Source: Phaseolus vulgaris (Eukaryota; Streptophyta; Magnoliopsida; Fabales; Fabaceae). Taken from it: 64,000 nt of DNA. This document shows positions 1 through 11,719 of the stretch, piece after piece. Made by a program: the position numbers and the translations under genes. The notes under the pieces were generated by a model that had not been told where the DNA came from, did no database searches, and saw only the letters and a list, made by a program, of their open reading frames with translations. The stretch lies in contig NC_023756.2 of assembly GCF_000499845.2 (NCBI RefSeq), forward strand, positions 43,153,393-43,217,392. Reading direction: 5' to 3'. Positions within the stretch are counted from its first letter, which is position 1. Each line of letters begins with the position of its first letter.

Positions 1-275
1 TGTTCGTCGGTTAATCACAATGGATTGGGTGCAGGAAGAAATTGTCAAATTATTTCATTCTACTGTTTGTGAATTGGGTATATGGATCAATAAAGGCCCA
101 CTATTATAACTTGTATGTTTTAGTCGACGGGTCCGCAGACTAGAGTAATTTCTTGAGAAAAAATAATTAAAACTAAAACTTAATTTTTAATTATTAAAAT
201 AAAAATTTACAGACTGATTTTTTAAATATATTTATTGGTTCATCATAAAAATGAAAATATCAGTAAATCTGTTCA

Positions 276-320
<45 letters not shown>

Positions 321-930
321 TGAGAATAAATAAAATTAGCTAAAACAATTCAAATATTAAATATAACATTAATTGATTTCTTTAACTTAAAAATATATAT
401 TGAATGAATTAAATTAATTTATTGACCAACTACATGCTACGAAGCTCAATGATGATTTTTGGACTTGATGTGTTATAAAAATTGGACACTTCAAACAGGA
501 TCAAATAGTTAATAAATTTATACATAAATATTGAAGCAATTACATAAAAAAATTATACTTGTTTATACGAGTTTCACAAAAAAATTCTAAAACATTATTT
601 ATTGTAGTCATAATTAAATAATTTTTTTTATCTTAAAATTTATTAAGATCTTTATTACTGAAAATCAGTTTACAATTGAATAAACAGTAATTGTAAAAAA
701 AATGTATTATTTAATTTATTTGTTTTAAACTTATTTTTCATCTTAGAATCGTTAAAAGTACTTAATAGTGCAGTTTAAGAAAAATAAATAAAAATAATTA
801 TACTTTATTTTGTATATTTTTATTTGATTTTTTAATTTTAAATTAAATTGATTATGTCTTTTAATATTTTTTAAGTGTCTCTTTATATTTAAAAAAGTGT
901 TATTGTGTTTTAGTTATTTAAAGGGTATAT
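1..930. other. AT-rich intergenic sequence
   Basis: No coding potential is seen. The first 60 bases contain a gattgggtgcagg string that reappears at 11543. The stretch around 590-850 resembles 20540-20760 (the shared phrase 'tcttaaaatttatt' sits in similar surroundings), so it is probably old dispersed repeat. A (TA)n tract is listed separately. Confidence 0.5.
277..315. repeat. (TA)n microsatellite
   Basis: About 19 near-perfect TA dinucleotides, read directly from the sequence. It lies in AT-rich non-coding DNA. Confidence 0.9.
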
Positions 931-1116
931 AAATATATTTTGAAAAGTTCTACAGTGAAGAAAGTGTATGACGACATGAAAATTAGATTAAAGTAGTTGA
1001 GCTTTTGAAAAGCTCCAAAATGCAATGTGTGGTGAAGTGAAAAATAGGTTAAAGTAGTTGAACTTTCTGTGTAAGGTAGGTTACTTGTGCATATATGTAT
1101 TTAGGTTTAGTAACTT
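930..1116 (+). repeat. Left part of the ~1-kb repeat array, cut by a LINE
   Basis: This stretch carries the phrases typical of the array at 3353-10470: 'gaaaagttctacagtgaag', 'gacatgaaaattag', 'aggttaaagtagttgaac', and the anchor 'gtatttaggtttagtaact'. The unit stops abruptly at 1116 after 'taactt' and resumes at 3353 with 'ttcgtatag', exactly as in the uninterrupted units near 8045 and 9775. The array was therefore continuous before the LINE inserted. Confidence 0.8.
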
Positions 1117-3162
1117 GGCAGTCCGCTTTTCTTGAAGGAAGGGGAATTTTGGATAGCATTCTGGTTGCTAATGAAGTAATAGAAGAGACGAAGAGGAAGA
1201 AAAAAAGTTGTGTGTGTTTCAAGGTGGATTATGAGAAGGCGTATGACTGTGTGAGGTGGGATTTCATCTATTATATGTTAGACAGACTCGACTTCTGTGA
1301 AAAGTGGATATCTTGGATTAAGGCTTGCTTGGAATCAACTTCAATGTCAGTTCTAGTAAATGGGAGCCCAACTAAGGAATTTATTCCGAAGAAGAGGTTG
1401 AGACAAGGCGACCCTTTATCTCCTTTCTTGTTTCTAATAGTGGCTTGAAGGTCTTGCAGGGGTGTCTAGGACTGCAGCAGAGAAAGAATTGATTGAAGGC
1501 TTGAAGATCGGCAAAAAGTCAGTTAAGGTAAATATGCTACAATACGCTGATGATACTTTGTTTTTCTGTAAGGCAAATATCAAAAGTGTGTTTAACATTA
1601 AGATCATGTTGAGTTGTTTTGAGTTGGTTTCTGGTCTCAAGGTGAATTTTCTCAAGAGTAGGATTGGTGGGGTTGGTGTGGAACAAACGGAAATTCTAAG
1701 TTTCGCGTCTGTATTAAATTGTGAAATAATGAGAACTCCTTTTAAGTATTTGGGGTTACCCGTAGGGGGATGCCATAAGAAGGGCGTTTTTTGGGATGAA
1801 GTGGTCAACAAAATAAAAAGAAAACTAGATAGATGGAAGGGTAGATGCATCTCAATGGTAGGGAGGATACGTTTGATTAAGTTTGTTTTATCGTCTATAC
1901 CTTTGTTCTATCTTTCTCTTTTTAAGATTCCGTCTAATGTGTTGAAGAAGATTGTGAGTTTACATATGAATTTTCTATGGGGTTGGGGGTCAGAAGGGAG
2001 GAAGATAGCATGGCTTGCTTGGGATAAGATTTGCAATCCCAAGGAAGCGGGCGGGCTAGGAATTATTAATGTTAGAAGTTTTAATATAGCATTATTGGGA
2101 AAATGGATATGGCGTCTGAACTCAGATGAAGGAGGGTTATGGAGGGTGGTATTAGATTCTAAGTATGGTGGATGGAGAGGCCTAAAGGAACTTCAGAATG
2201 ATAGTAACAAAGTTTCTTTGTGGTGGAGAGATTTGATGAAGGTATGGAGTTCAGAAAAGTGGGGAAGGAAGTTTGAAGATTGTGTTAATTGGGAGGTTGG
2301 AAATGGGAAAGACATTTTGTTCTGGTCAGATAATTGGGTAACATCTGGAGATTTGAAAAGTAGATTCCCAAGGTTATTCTCTTTATCTGTTTTTAAGGAA
2401 GCAAACATAAGTGAATGTGGATCAAAGGCTAATGGGGTATGGGAGTGGAATTTAAGGTGGAGAAGGGGTTTGTTCACTTGGGAGGAGGATCAAGTAAGCC
2501 AACTCTTAGAAACAATTTCTAATAGGAGGATTGAGTCGGAGATAGGGGATAAATGGGTCTGGAAGGATAGTGAGACAAGAGCGTTTTCAGTCAAGTCTGC
2601 TTATAGGCTTTTAAAGGGAGAAGGAGAAGAGGAAAATTCAAGATTTTACAAATCTTTCTGGAGGATTAAAGTGTTGCCTTCAGCTCATGTCACAGCTTGG
2701 AGGGTGATTGAAAACAAGGTAGCCTCCAAGGTAAATCTAGTGAGACGAGGGATACAAATTGAGTGTAATCTTTGCAGCTTATGCAGGTTATCAAAGGAGT
2801 CAACAAATCATTTATTCTTTGATTGCAGGGTAGCTTGGAAAATTTGGAACCTATGTTATGACTGGTTAGGAATGAATTCGGTTGATCTTATCGTTCCCGG
2901 GTCACATTTTGAACATTTCAAAATTTTGGATGCACCTCATTCAGTTAATCTTACTATGGGTAATATTTGGATAGCTTTGGTCAGTGAGATTTGGAGACAC
3001 AGGAATAATTGTTTGTTTAAAGGAGGAGTGGTTGATCATACTGAAGTATTTTCTCTGGCACAGGTCAAGGTTTGGTCTTGGATCAACTTAAAGATACCGT
3101 CAGTGAGTTTCTCATTTTCTGAATGGTGTCTTGAACCTTTGGTATGTATGTACTCGATTTAA
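1117..3162 (+). pseudogene. LINE reverse transcriptase ORF2 fragment with one frameshift
   Basis: The RT palm motif YADD lies around 1540-1565, with a leucine/tryptophan-rich C-terminal part and a zinc-finger-like block (CNLC...C, H, C near 2765-2830) typical of plant L1 ORF2 C-termini (zf-RVT family). The first 117 codons and the following ~565 codons are separated by a single extra T near 1445 (gtggct-t-gaagg), which creates a TGA. Otherwise about 2 kb is open to the stop at 3160-3162. The N-terminal endonuclease is missing, so no autonomous product is expected. Identification is by motif recognition. Confidence 0.88.
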
Positions 3163-3352
3163 TACTGGTGTTATTTGTTTTTTTCTTCAGTTATAGCTAT
3201 TAGTATTGGAAAGGAAGTAGAGGATTAATCTGTGAATTTTAGATACGATGGTGGAAAGGAACTTTTATCTTTTGTTATATGTACAAGGGTTGGATCACCC
3301 CTTAAGTGAACCGATTTAATTTAATAGTTGATTGCCGATAAAAAAAAAAAAA
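1117..3352 (+). mobile_element. 5'-truncated L1-type LINE retrotransposon
   Basis: This is a non-LTR retrotransposon copy. It begins inside the reverse transcriptase domain (QSAFLEGR motif), contains the rest of RT and a C-terminal zf-RVT-like region, and ends with a 3'UTR finishing 'gccgat' plus a run of about 13 A. The endonuclease and ORF1 are absent, as expected for 5' truncation during target-primed reverse transcription. Both borders are fixed by comparison with unoccupied array units ('taactt' before, 'ttcgtatag' after). Any target duplication is at most 1-2 bp. The element at 16025-18684 shares its 3' end signature. Confidence 0.9.
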
Positions 3353-6300
3353 TTCGTATAGTTTTATGATTTTTTTTATCTGCCTATTGTGACTTAAAAG
3401 ACTCTACAATAAAGAAGTTGTTAATGTGTAAAGTACGTGAAAGGTTTTTGTGTACGGTGCGATCTTGAAATGTATCTTAAAATAATCATTTTGAAAAGTT
3501 ATGCAGTGGAGTACGGTGCTGTGGAAGTTAGGTTAAAATAATTGAGTACAGTGCAGTGTGGAACCTAAGTTAAAGTAGGTTGAACGTAGTTTGCTTCCTT
3601 GTGTGGATACGTATTTAGGTTTATTAACTTTCGTTTAGTTTTAGTATTTTTTTTTTACTTGCCTATTGTGACGTAAAGGGCTCTACAGTGAAATTGCAAC
3701 TGTGTAAAGTAGGTGAATTTTTGTTGCCTAAGGTAGATGAAAATGTTTATGTGCATATGTAGTTAAATTTATTATTTTTGACCCATTTTTTAGGTTTTTG
3801 ATCTCGATAACTCTGTATGTTGTGACTGAAAAGACTTTTAATACTACGATTTTTGTGTAAAATAGGTGAAAGTCATCGAAGTTTGTGTGTAGCGAAAGTA
3901 TACTACGGTTGTGAAAGCTGCGAAAGTGTACGACGATCGTGAAAGCTGTAAAGTGTACGACGGTCGAGAAAGCTGCAAAAGTGTACGGCGGTAGTGAAAG
4001 TTACGAAAGTGGACGACGGTTAAAATAATAGTTTTTGAAAAGTTATGAAGTGGAGTAGAGCGCACTGGAAGCTAGGTTAAAATAATCAGGCTTTTGAAAA
4101 GCTCTGCAGCAGAGGGAGTGTGGGACATCATAGAAACTAGGTTAAAGTAATAAAAGCTCTTAAAAAGTACTACAGTGCAGTCAGTACAGTGTAGTATAGT
4201 GCAGTGCATTATTGAACCTAGGTTAAAGTAGTTGAATGTAAGTTGCGTGTGTGGATACGTATTTAGGTTTATTAAATTTATTCTAATTTTAGGATTTTTT
4301 TCTATCTACCTATTGTGACTTAAAAGGCTATACCAGCGAAGTTGCGACTGTGTAAAATAGGTAAAAAGAATTTGTGTACGACGATCGTGAAATGCATGTT
4401 AACATAATTGCTTGTCAAGAGTTCTGCAGTGGAGTACGGTGTTGTCGAAGCTAGGTTAAAATAATCGAGCTTTTGAAAAGCTACGCAGTAGAGAGAGTGT
4501 GTGGCGATATGAAAATTAGGTTAAAGTAATGAAGCTTTTGAAAAACTCTATAGTGCAGTACAATATGGAACCTAGGTTAGAGTAGTTGAACGTAGTTTGA
4601 TTGCTTGTGTGGATAGGTATTTAAGTTTATTAACTTTTGTATAGTTTTAGTATATTTTTTTTACTTGCCTTTTGTGACTTAAAAGACTTTACAGTAAAGT
4701 TGCGACTGTGTAAAGTAGGTGAAAAGTTTTTGTGTAAGTAGGTGAAAGTGTTTTTGTGTAAGTAGGTGAAAGTGTTTTGGTGCATATGTAATTAGATTTA
4801 TTACTTTTGACTCATTTTTTAAGGTTTTTGTCTCGATAACTCTGTATGTTATGACTTAAAAGACTTATAATACTGTGTACCATTTCTATGTAAAGTAGGT
4901 GAAAGTCATCGATGTTTCTGTGTAGCGAAAGTGTACAACGGTCGTGAAAGTTGTGAAAGTGTACAATGGTCGTGAAAGCTGCGAAAGTGTACGGCGGTCG
5001 TGAAATGTAGGTTAAACTAATAGTTTGTGAAAAGTTATGGAGTGGAGTAGGGCGCACTGAAAGCTAGGTTAAAATAATCAGGTTTATGAAAAACTCTGCA
5101 GTAGAGGGAGTGTGTGACAACGTCGAAACAAGGTTAAAGTAATAAAGCTTTTGAAAAGTACTAAAGTGCAGTCAGTGCAATGTAATATAGTGCAGTGCAG
5201 TGTAGAACCTAGGTTAAAGTTGTTGAACGTAGGTTGCGTGTGTGCATACGTATTTAGGTTTATTAAATTTCTTCTAGTTTTAGGATTTTTTTTCTATCTA
5301 ACTATTGTGACTTAAAAGGCTCTACAGTGAAGTTGTGAGTGTGTAAAATAGGTGAAAATTTTTTGTGTACGACGATCGTGAAATGCATGTAAAATAATTG
5401 CTTGTGAAAAGTTTTGCAGTGGAGTACGGTGTTGTGAAAGCTAGATTAAAAATAATCGAGCTTGTGTGTGACGACATGAGACATAAAAATTAGGTTAAAG
5501 TAATAAATCTTTTGAAAAACTATACAGTGCAGTACAATGTAGTGTAGTGTAGTATGAAACCTAGGTTAGAGTAGTTGAACGTAGTTTGCTTGCTTGTGTG
5601 GATACGTATTTAGGTTTATTAAATTTCGTTTAGTTTTAGTATATGTTTTTTACCTGCCTATTGTGACTTAAAATGTGAAAGTGTTTCTGTGCATATGTAA
5701 TTAGATTTATTATTTTTGACTCATTTTTTAGGGTTTTTGTCTCGATAACTCTGTATGTTATGACTAAAAAGACTTTTAATACAGTGTACCATTTTTGTGT
5801 AAAGTAAGTGAAAGTGATTGAAGTTTTTGTGTAAGGTAGGGGAAGGTCATTGAGTGTTTGTGTCATTTGCATTTAAGTTTTATACTGTGTAGTTAAAACA
5901 TTATTAGGATTTTTAAATAATTCCTGAATGGTACTGTGTTTATGATTTATTTGTTTATTTATAGTCATTTGACGAATTTAGATTTTATAGTGTATAATTA
6001 AAGTAAGTGTAAGATTTTTAAGTGTTTACGACTAATTGTATGCAAGGTTTGTTAGTGTTTGGTTAGAAGGAGTTTATAACTTTTTTTCATTAGTTCTAAG
6101 GTGTGTTTATAATTTTTGAGTGTGCATGAATTCAGTGTCTTTAGAATGTTTCAGTGTTTGTGCGTAGAAATGTGTTTAAGTTTTTATCTTTATTTTTAAT
6201 GTGTTTTACTCTTAAAATGTGTCTTAATATTTGTAGGTTGGTCCTCATCTACAAGTCTCTCTATTTATTTACGTTTATCACTAATGTCACAAAGTATGTT

Positions 6301-6440
6301 TTTAGTTAATTAGTTGTGTGCTTCTCAATTTTTTTATTCAAATAATCAGTATTTATGTGTGAGCAATTCAATGAATTCATAATTTAACTATATTGAAGAC
6401 GTGCATTTCTTTCTATATATTATATGTATCTACCTAATAT
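3353..6440 (+). repeat. Diverged ~1-kb higher-order tandem repeat array (block 1)
   Basis: Anchors of the form 'gtatttaggtttattaa' occur near 3611, 4259, 4617, 5248 and 5605, with spacings of about 648, 358, 631 and 357. This gives two alternating half-units and a unit of roughly 1 kb. Each half-unit holds 'gaaag..gtacgacggtcgtgaaag' runs, 'aggttaaagtaataaagctt', a CAGTG/TAGTG-rich stretch and 'tctcgataactctgtatg'. The block ends in a tail (5850-6440) with 'gtgtttaagttt' and 'attcaaataatcagtattta'. Open frames on the minus strand here are translations of the repeat and look non-coding. The family was not recognised. Confidence 0.75.
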
Positions 6441-6655
6441 ATATTTTAAACACACACCATGTTAATTTGGGTCTTATCATTATGAGTTTTGCTACAATAA
6501 CCATTTATAATTTTATTTATTTATATTTTTTATATTCAACATTTCGGCACCATCTTTCGACCTTACCTTTTGGCTGACTTTTCGGTTCAATAGTACACAT
6601 TTAATCATTATTTATTTTATAATTTTTAATATAATTTTTTACTTTTAAAATCTTA
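6435..6655 (+). repeat. Dispersed AT-rich segment, copy 1 of 3
   Basis: The text 'aatttgggtctta...tttataattttatttattta...tattcaacatttcgg..' recurs at 8545-8830 and 11720-11990. It directly follows the tail of array blocks 1 and 2, so it may be part of the same larger element or a preferred neighbour. Confidence 0.6.
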
Positions 6656-8550
6656 GAAAAAAGATGAGAAAGGACAATATTTTATAAAAATATTTATGAG
6701 AATAAATTAAAAAAAAATGGTGTAATACTTACCTCCCTTACATTTTTTCAAACTGATTTTCACCCAGATTTTTGTCTGGATAACAATGTGTGCTTAGAGT
6801 GTTTTTCTGTGAAAAACCTTGTAGCGAAAGTGTATGGCAGTCGTGAAATGTACGTTAAAATAATAGTTTGTGAAAATTATGTTGTGGAGTAGGGCGCACT
6901 GGAAGCTATGTTTAAATAATCAAGCTTTTGACAAGTTCTGCAGTAGAGGGAGTGTGTGGCATTGTAGAAACTAGCTTAAAGTAATAAAGCTATAGAAAAA
7001 CACTATAGTGCAGTACAGTGTAATGCAGTGTTGAACCCTAGGTTTAAAAGTAGTTGAACGTAGATTGCGTATGTAGATACGTATTTAGGTTTATTAAATT
7101 TCTTTTAGTTTTAGGATTTTTTTTATCTACCTATTGTGATTTAAAAGTCTCTACAGTGAAGTTGCGACTGTGTAAAATAAGTGAAAGATTTTGTGTACGA
7201 GGATTGTGAAAAAAAGATGAGAAAGACAAATATTTTATAAAAATATTTTTGAGAATAAATTAAAAAAAAAATGTTATGACTCACCTCCCTTACTTTCTTC
7301 CGAATAGATTTTCACCCAGTTTTTTGTCTGGATAAATGTGTGTTCGGAGTGTTTGTTTCTGGAAAATCGTGTAGCGATAGTGTTTGACGATCGTGAAAGC
7401 TATGAAAGATTATGGTGTACGACGGTTGTGAAAGCTGCGAAAATGTACGACGGTCGTGAAAGATAGGTATTTGTGAAAAGTTATGAAGTGGAGTAGGAGC
7501 ACTGGAAACTATGTTAAAATAATCAAACTTTTGAAAAGCTCTCCAGTAGTGGGAGTGTGTGGCAGTGCAGTCAGTACAGTGTAGTGTAGTGCAATGCAAT
7601 ACAGTGTTGAACCTATGTTAAATTAGTTGAACGTAGGTTGCATGTGTGGATACGTATTTAGATTTATTAAATTTTTTCTAGTTTTAAGATTTTTTTTTAT
7701 CTACCTATTGTAACTTAAAAGGTTCTACAATGAAGTTGAGACGATGTAAAGTACGTGAAATGTTTTTGTGTACGACGATCGAGAAATGCATGTTAAAATA
7801 ATCGTTTTTGAAAAGTTCTGCAGTGGAGTGCGGTGTTGTGGAAGCTAGGTTAAAATATTCCAGCTTTTGAAAAGCTATGCGGTAAATGGATTATGTGGCG
7901 ACATAAAAATTAGGTTAAAGTAATAAATCTTTTGAAAATCTCTACAGTGCAGTATAGTGTAGTGTAGTGCAGTATGGAAACTAGGTTAGAGTAGGTTAAC
8001 GTAGTTTGCTTACTTGTGTCGATACGTATTTTGGTTTATTAACTTTCGTATAGTTTTAGAATTTTTTGTTTACGCTTTACAGTGAAGTTGCGACTGTCTA
8101 AAGTAGGTGAAAAGTTTTTGTGTTAGGTATGTAAAAGTGTTTTTGTGCATATGTAGTTAGGTTTATTATTTTTTAAGGTTTTTGTCTCGATAACTCTATA
8201 TGCTGTGACTGAAGAAACTTTTAATACATTGTACTATTTTTGTGTAAATTATGTGAAAGTCATTGAAGTTTTTGGGTAAGGTAGAAGGTCATTGAGTGTT
8301 TGTGTCATCTGCATTTAAGTTTTATAGTGTGTAGTTAAAACATTATTAGGGTTTCAAAATAGTTCCTAAATGGTACTGTGCTTAGGATTTATTTGTTTAT
8401 TAAATAAAGTAATTGTAGGATTTTTAGGTGTTTATGAATAATAGTATGTAAGGTTTGTTTGTGTTTGGTTAAATGAAGTTTACAAATTTTTTTCATTAGT
8501 TCTAAGGTGTGTTTATAATTTTTGAGTGTGCATGGATTCAGTGTTTAACA
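6655..8550 (+). repeat. Repeat array block 2, with head and tail
   Basis: The head 'gatgagaaaggacaatattttataaaaa' family appears at 6655-6810 and again, cleaner, at 7207-7360. Half-unit anchors follow near 7080, 7655 and 8025. The tail (8280-8550) repeats 'cattgagtgtttgtgtcat' and 'gtgtgcatggattcagtgt', then switches into the dispersed AT-rich segment. A CAGTG/TAGTG-rich run lies at about 7563-7600. No believable coding sequence is present. Confidence 0.7.
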
Positions 8551-9020
8551 TATTTATAGTGTTATCTTATTGGACTCAAAACCTATTTAGGCTTTTCTTT
8601 TTATACCTAATCTATTTTTTAAACACAGTTATTAATTTGGGTCTTACCTTGTGGGTTTGGATACAGTAACCATTTATAATTTTATTTATTTAAATTTTTT
8701 ATATTCAACATTTTGGCTCGACCTTTCGATCAAACTTTTCGATTTAGTAGTACACATATAATCATTATTTATTTTATAATTTTTAATATAAGTTTTTATT
8801 TTTAAATTAAATTTATTTAGTTTTATTTTATTTGTTTTTGTAGTCAAGGTGCATCATTAAGTGTGTTTGTTCAAAGGTCTTTAATATAAAATTATATTTC
8901 TTATTGGAATGACTACTTGACTTGGTTCAAATAAAATAAATAAATCACTTTTATTATTTGGTTTGAGTGAGTAAAATACCTAAAAAATAAGTAAAGGCAA
9001 CTGTGATAATTTTTAATTAA
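8545..9020 (+). repeat. Dispersed AT-rich segments between array blocks
   Basis: 8545-8830 is a copy of the segment at 6435 and 11720 ('ttggactcaaaacctattta', 'tattcaacatttt'). 8830-9020 ('catcattaagtgtgtttgtt', 'ggtctttaatataaaa', 'aactgtgataatttttaatt') matches 21530-21690, so this junction combines two dispersed families. Confidence 0.6.
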
Positions 9021-9029
9021 TTAGTAATG

Positions 9030-10470
9030 TTCATTTTCACTTGGATTTTAAAATAAATATAATATGTGCTCCGAGTGTTTCTCTCTGAAAACCCTGTAGC
9101 AAAAGTGTACGGCGGCAGTCGTGAAATCTGCGAAAATGTACGGCGGTCGTGAAAAGTGCAACAGTACGACGGTGGTCGTGAAATATAGGTTAAAATAATA
9201 GTGTGTGAAAAGTGATGAAGTGGAGTAGGGCGCACTCGAAACTCGGTTAAAATAAGCTCTGCAGTATAGGAGTGTGTGGCAGTGCAGTGCAGTCAGCAGT
9301 CAGTACAGTACAGTGTAGTGTAGTGCAATGCAGTGTTGAACCTAGGTTAAAGTAGTTAAAAGTAGGTTGCGTGTGTGGATACGTATTTAGGTTTATTAAA
9401 TTTCTTCTAGTTTTAAGATTTTTTTTTTCTATCTACCTAGTGTGACTTAAAAGGTCCTATAGTGAAGTTGTGACTGAGTAAAGTAGGTGAAAGGTTTTTG
9501 TGTACGACGATCGTGAAATGCATGTTAGAATAGTCGTTTTTGAAAAGTTCTGCAGTGAAGTGCGGTGTTGTGGAAGCTAGGTTAAAATATTTCAGCTTTT
9601 GAAAAGCTATGTAGTAGATGGAATATGTGGCGACATAAAAATGTGGTTAAAGTAATAAAGCTTTTGAAAAACTCTACAGTGCAGTATAGTGCAGTGTAGT
9701 GCAGTATGGAAACTAGGTTAGAGTAAGTTAACGTAGTTTGCTTATTTGTGTCGATACGTATTTAGGTTTATTAACTTTCGTATAGTTTTAGTATTTTTTT
9801 AGGCTCTACAGTGAAGTTGCGACTGTGTAAAGTAGGTGAAAAGTTTTTGTGTTAGGTTTGTGAAAGGATTTTGTGCATATGTAGTTAGCTTTATTATTTT
9901 TTATGGTTTTTGTCTCGATAACTCTGTATGTTGTGACGGAAGGTCATTGAGTGTTTGTGTCATCTGCATTTAAGTTTTATACTGTGTAGTTAAAACATTA
10001 TTAGGGTTTCAAAATAATTCCTAAATGGTACTGTGTTTAGGATTTATTTGTTTATTAATTAAAGTAAGTGTAGGATTTTTAAGTGTTTATGATTAATTGT
10101 ATGTAAGGTTTGTTAGTGTGTGGTTAAATGAAGTTTACAATTTTTTTCATTAGTTCTAAGGTGTGTTTATAATTTTTGAGTGTGCATGGATTCAGTGTTT
10201 GTGTGTAAATGTGTTTAAGTTTTTTATCTTTATTTTTAATGTTGTTCTCTTAAAATATGTATCAATATTTCCATATTTCATCTACGAGTCTCTTTATTTA
10301 TTTAAGTTTATCTGTGTTTATATCTCACAATTATGTCTTTAGTTAATTAGTTGTGTGTTTCTCAATTTTTTTTATTCAAATAATCAGTATTTATGTGTCA
10401 ACAATTCAATGATAATTTAATTATAGAATACGTGCACTTCTTTTTATATATTATTGTATGTATCTAACAA
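9030..10470 (+). repeat. Repeat array block 3
   Basis: A shortened block of the same family. A head-like start carries 'gtgctccgagtgtttctctc', gtacggcgg/gtacgacgg runs occur at 9105-9180, anchors lie near 9380 and 9762 (spacing about 382), and a CAGT-rich run lies at about 9275-9335. A complete tail ends with 'ttcaaataatcagtatttat' near 10375-10400 and 'gtgcacttctttttatatat'. Compared with block 1 it holds a single pair of half-units. Confidence 0.7.
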
Positions 10471-10880
10471 TTAAAATTAAAATTAAAAAATGTTAAAAAA
10501 ATAATCAATAGTATAATACACTAAAAAAATATCAAAATTAAATGATTATAAAGTTTAAATTTTCATTTTTTTTATGAAATCATATGTCTAGAAAATTTTT
10601 TCATTTCAGTTTATTATTAATTTACATATTTTTAAAATTCTAAAAGTATATAAACTTAATAATTAAAAATTATAAACTAATCATTATAAATTTACAAAGT
10701 AATCATTATAAATTATATAAAAATATATTATTATAATAATTCATATTAGTTTTAAAAGATTAGAAAATTTAACAATTATTTAAAAAATTGAATATTTTTT
10801 TAAGTCTATTTTCAAGATTATGTATCAATTTTATTTTATTTTATTCATTATAATAATATATTTATTGTAATATAATTATG
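10470..10880. other. AT-rich spacer with a dispersed repeat
   Basis: Very AT-rich sequence without coding signal. The end (10800-10905: 'tattttcaagattatgtatc' ... 'ataattatgtgttcaatctt') matches 21120-21225 on the same strand and 19000-19065 and 19175-19265 on the opposite strand. Confidence 0.5.
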
Positions 10881-10981
10881 TGTTCAATCTTACATATTCT
10901 TACAAAGGCCCATAAACTTTTCTTCTTTCGGCAAAATGTGCTGACTTCTTGGATCTTCTTAACTTTTCGGGTTGGACTTTC

Positions 10982-11039
10982 GGTTTACTCCAGCTTCAGG
11001 TTGGGCTTATGGTTGACTCCGGCTTCAGGTTGGGCTTAT
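10982..11039 (+). repeat. Two-copy 29-bp tandem repeat
   Basis: Units 10982-11010 and 11011-11039 both end 'cttcaggttgggcttat' and differ at a few positions (tttactccag against ttgactccgg). The function is unknown. Confidence 0.8.
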
Positions 11040-11059
11040 GACTGGCAAGTGACAATTGC

Positions 11060-11556
11060 TCCTTGCACTCAATCAATTGCTTCCTGCACCCAAGCGGACT
11101 TTTTAAAACCCAATTCTGTCATTGTCTTCTTTATTTTGAAAAAGGTGTAGGGTGCAGAGAGAAACTTGGTTTTCCTCTTCTCTTTTTGGTTGGTGCTGGT
11201 TTAAGCTGCGTAGGTGGTTTTAGTGTGGTGCTGGACGTGGTAGCTTCATTCTCTCTCGCCGTCCAACTACGTCACAGACGATGCCGCCTCAGTGACCACC
11301 ACCATCACAATCGACATCGCCGTTCGTTTGGTATTCGTCACAGGTAAGCGCCGCTACTGAACGGAAAACGGCACAAAGATTGAAAAAGAAGGGGCTGCAG
11401 TGTGTTGGGTGCAGGGAAAACTAAGGGGGCTGTAGTGTGTTGGGTGTAGGGAAAACTAAGGGACTAAAAAAACCCCTAATTATCATTTCATTAAAGTTAG
11501 TTTAGTCTTTTCACAAAAGCAATTGGGTGCCAATCATATTTGATTGGGTGCAGGGA
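11060..11556. mobile_element. Possible TIR transposon carrying a GC-rich, exon-like insert
   Basis: Imperfect 17-bp terminal inverted repeats are visible: 11060-11076 (tccttgcactcaatcaa) against the complement of 11540-11556 (tccctgcacccaatcaa), with two mismatches. The interior (11150-11345) is much more GC-rich than its surroundings, reads like a 5' exon (His/Arg-rich in one frame) and ends in a good donor, 'cacag|gtaagc', at about 11340-11346. This resembles a gene fragment captured by a DNA transposon. No transposase and no clear target duplication were found, so the class is uncertain. Confidence 0.4.
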
Positions 11557-11719
11557 GAATCTGCCCTGACAAGTTTACTAGGTTAGGCTAGATCAACTGA
11601 ACCTCTCGACTTGTCCTTTCGATCTCCACTCACGGTTGGGTAAGGCGCTCCGATGCCAAAGTCAAAATCAGTTTTATATAATTATCAGATAAATTCATTA
11701 TACCTCTTAGATTGATGAC

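Noticed and set aside
3844..9235. Minus-strand open frames of 70-95 codons with similar Pro/His/Thr/Ser-rich translations (RPTPLHNFS-type)
   Set aside because: They are translations of the same tandem repeat and recur with every unit, with frames broken differently each time. There is no start context or domain.
10878..11347. Two overlapping plus-strand frames, the second His/Arg-rich
   Set aside because: They cross a tandem repeat and a possible captured exon, with no recognisable protein. Treated as transposon-associated sequence instead.
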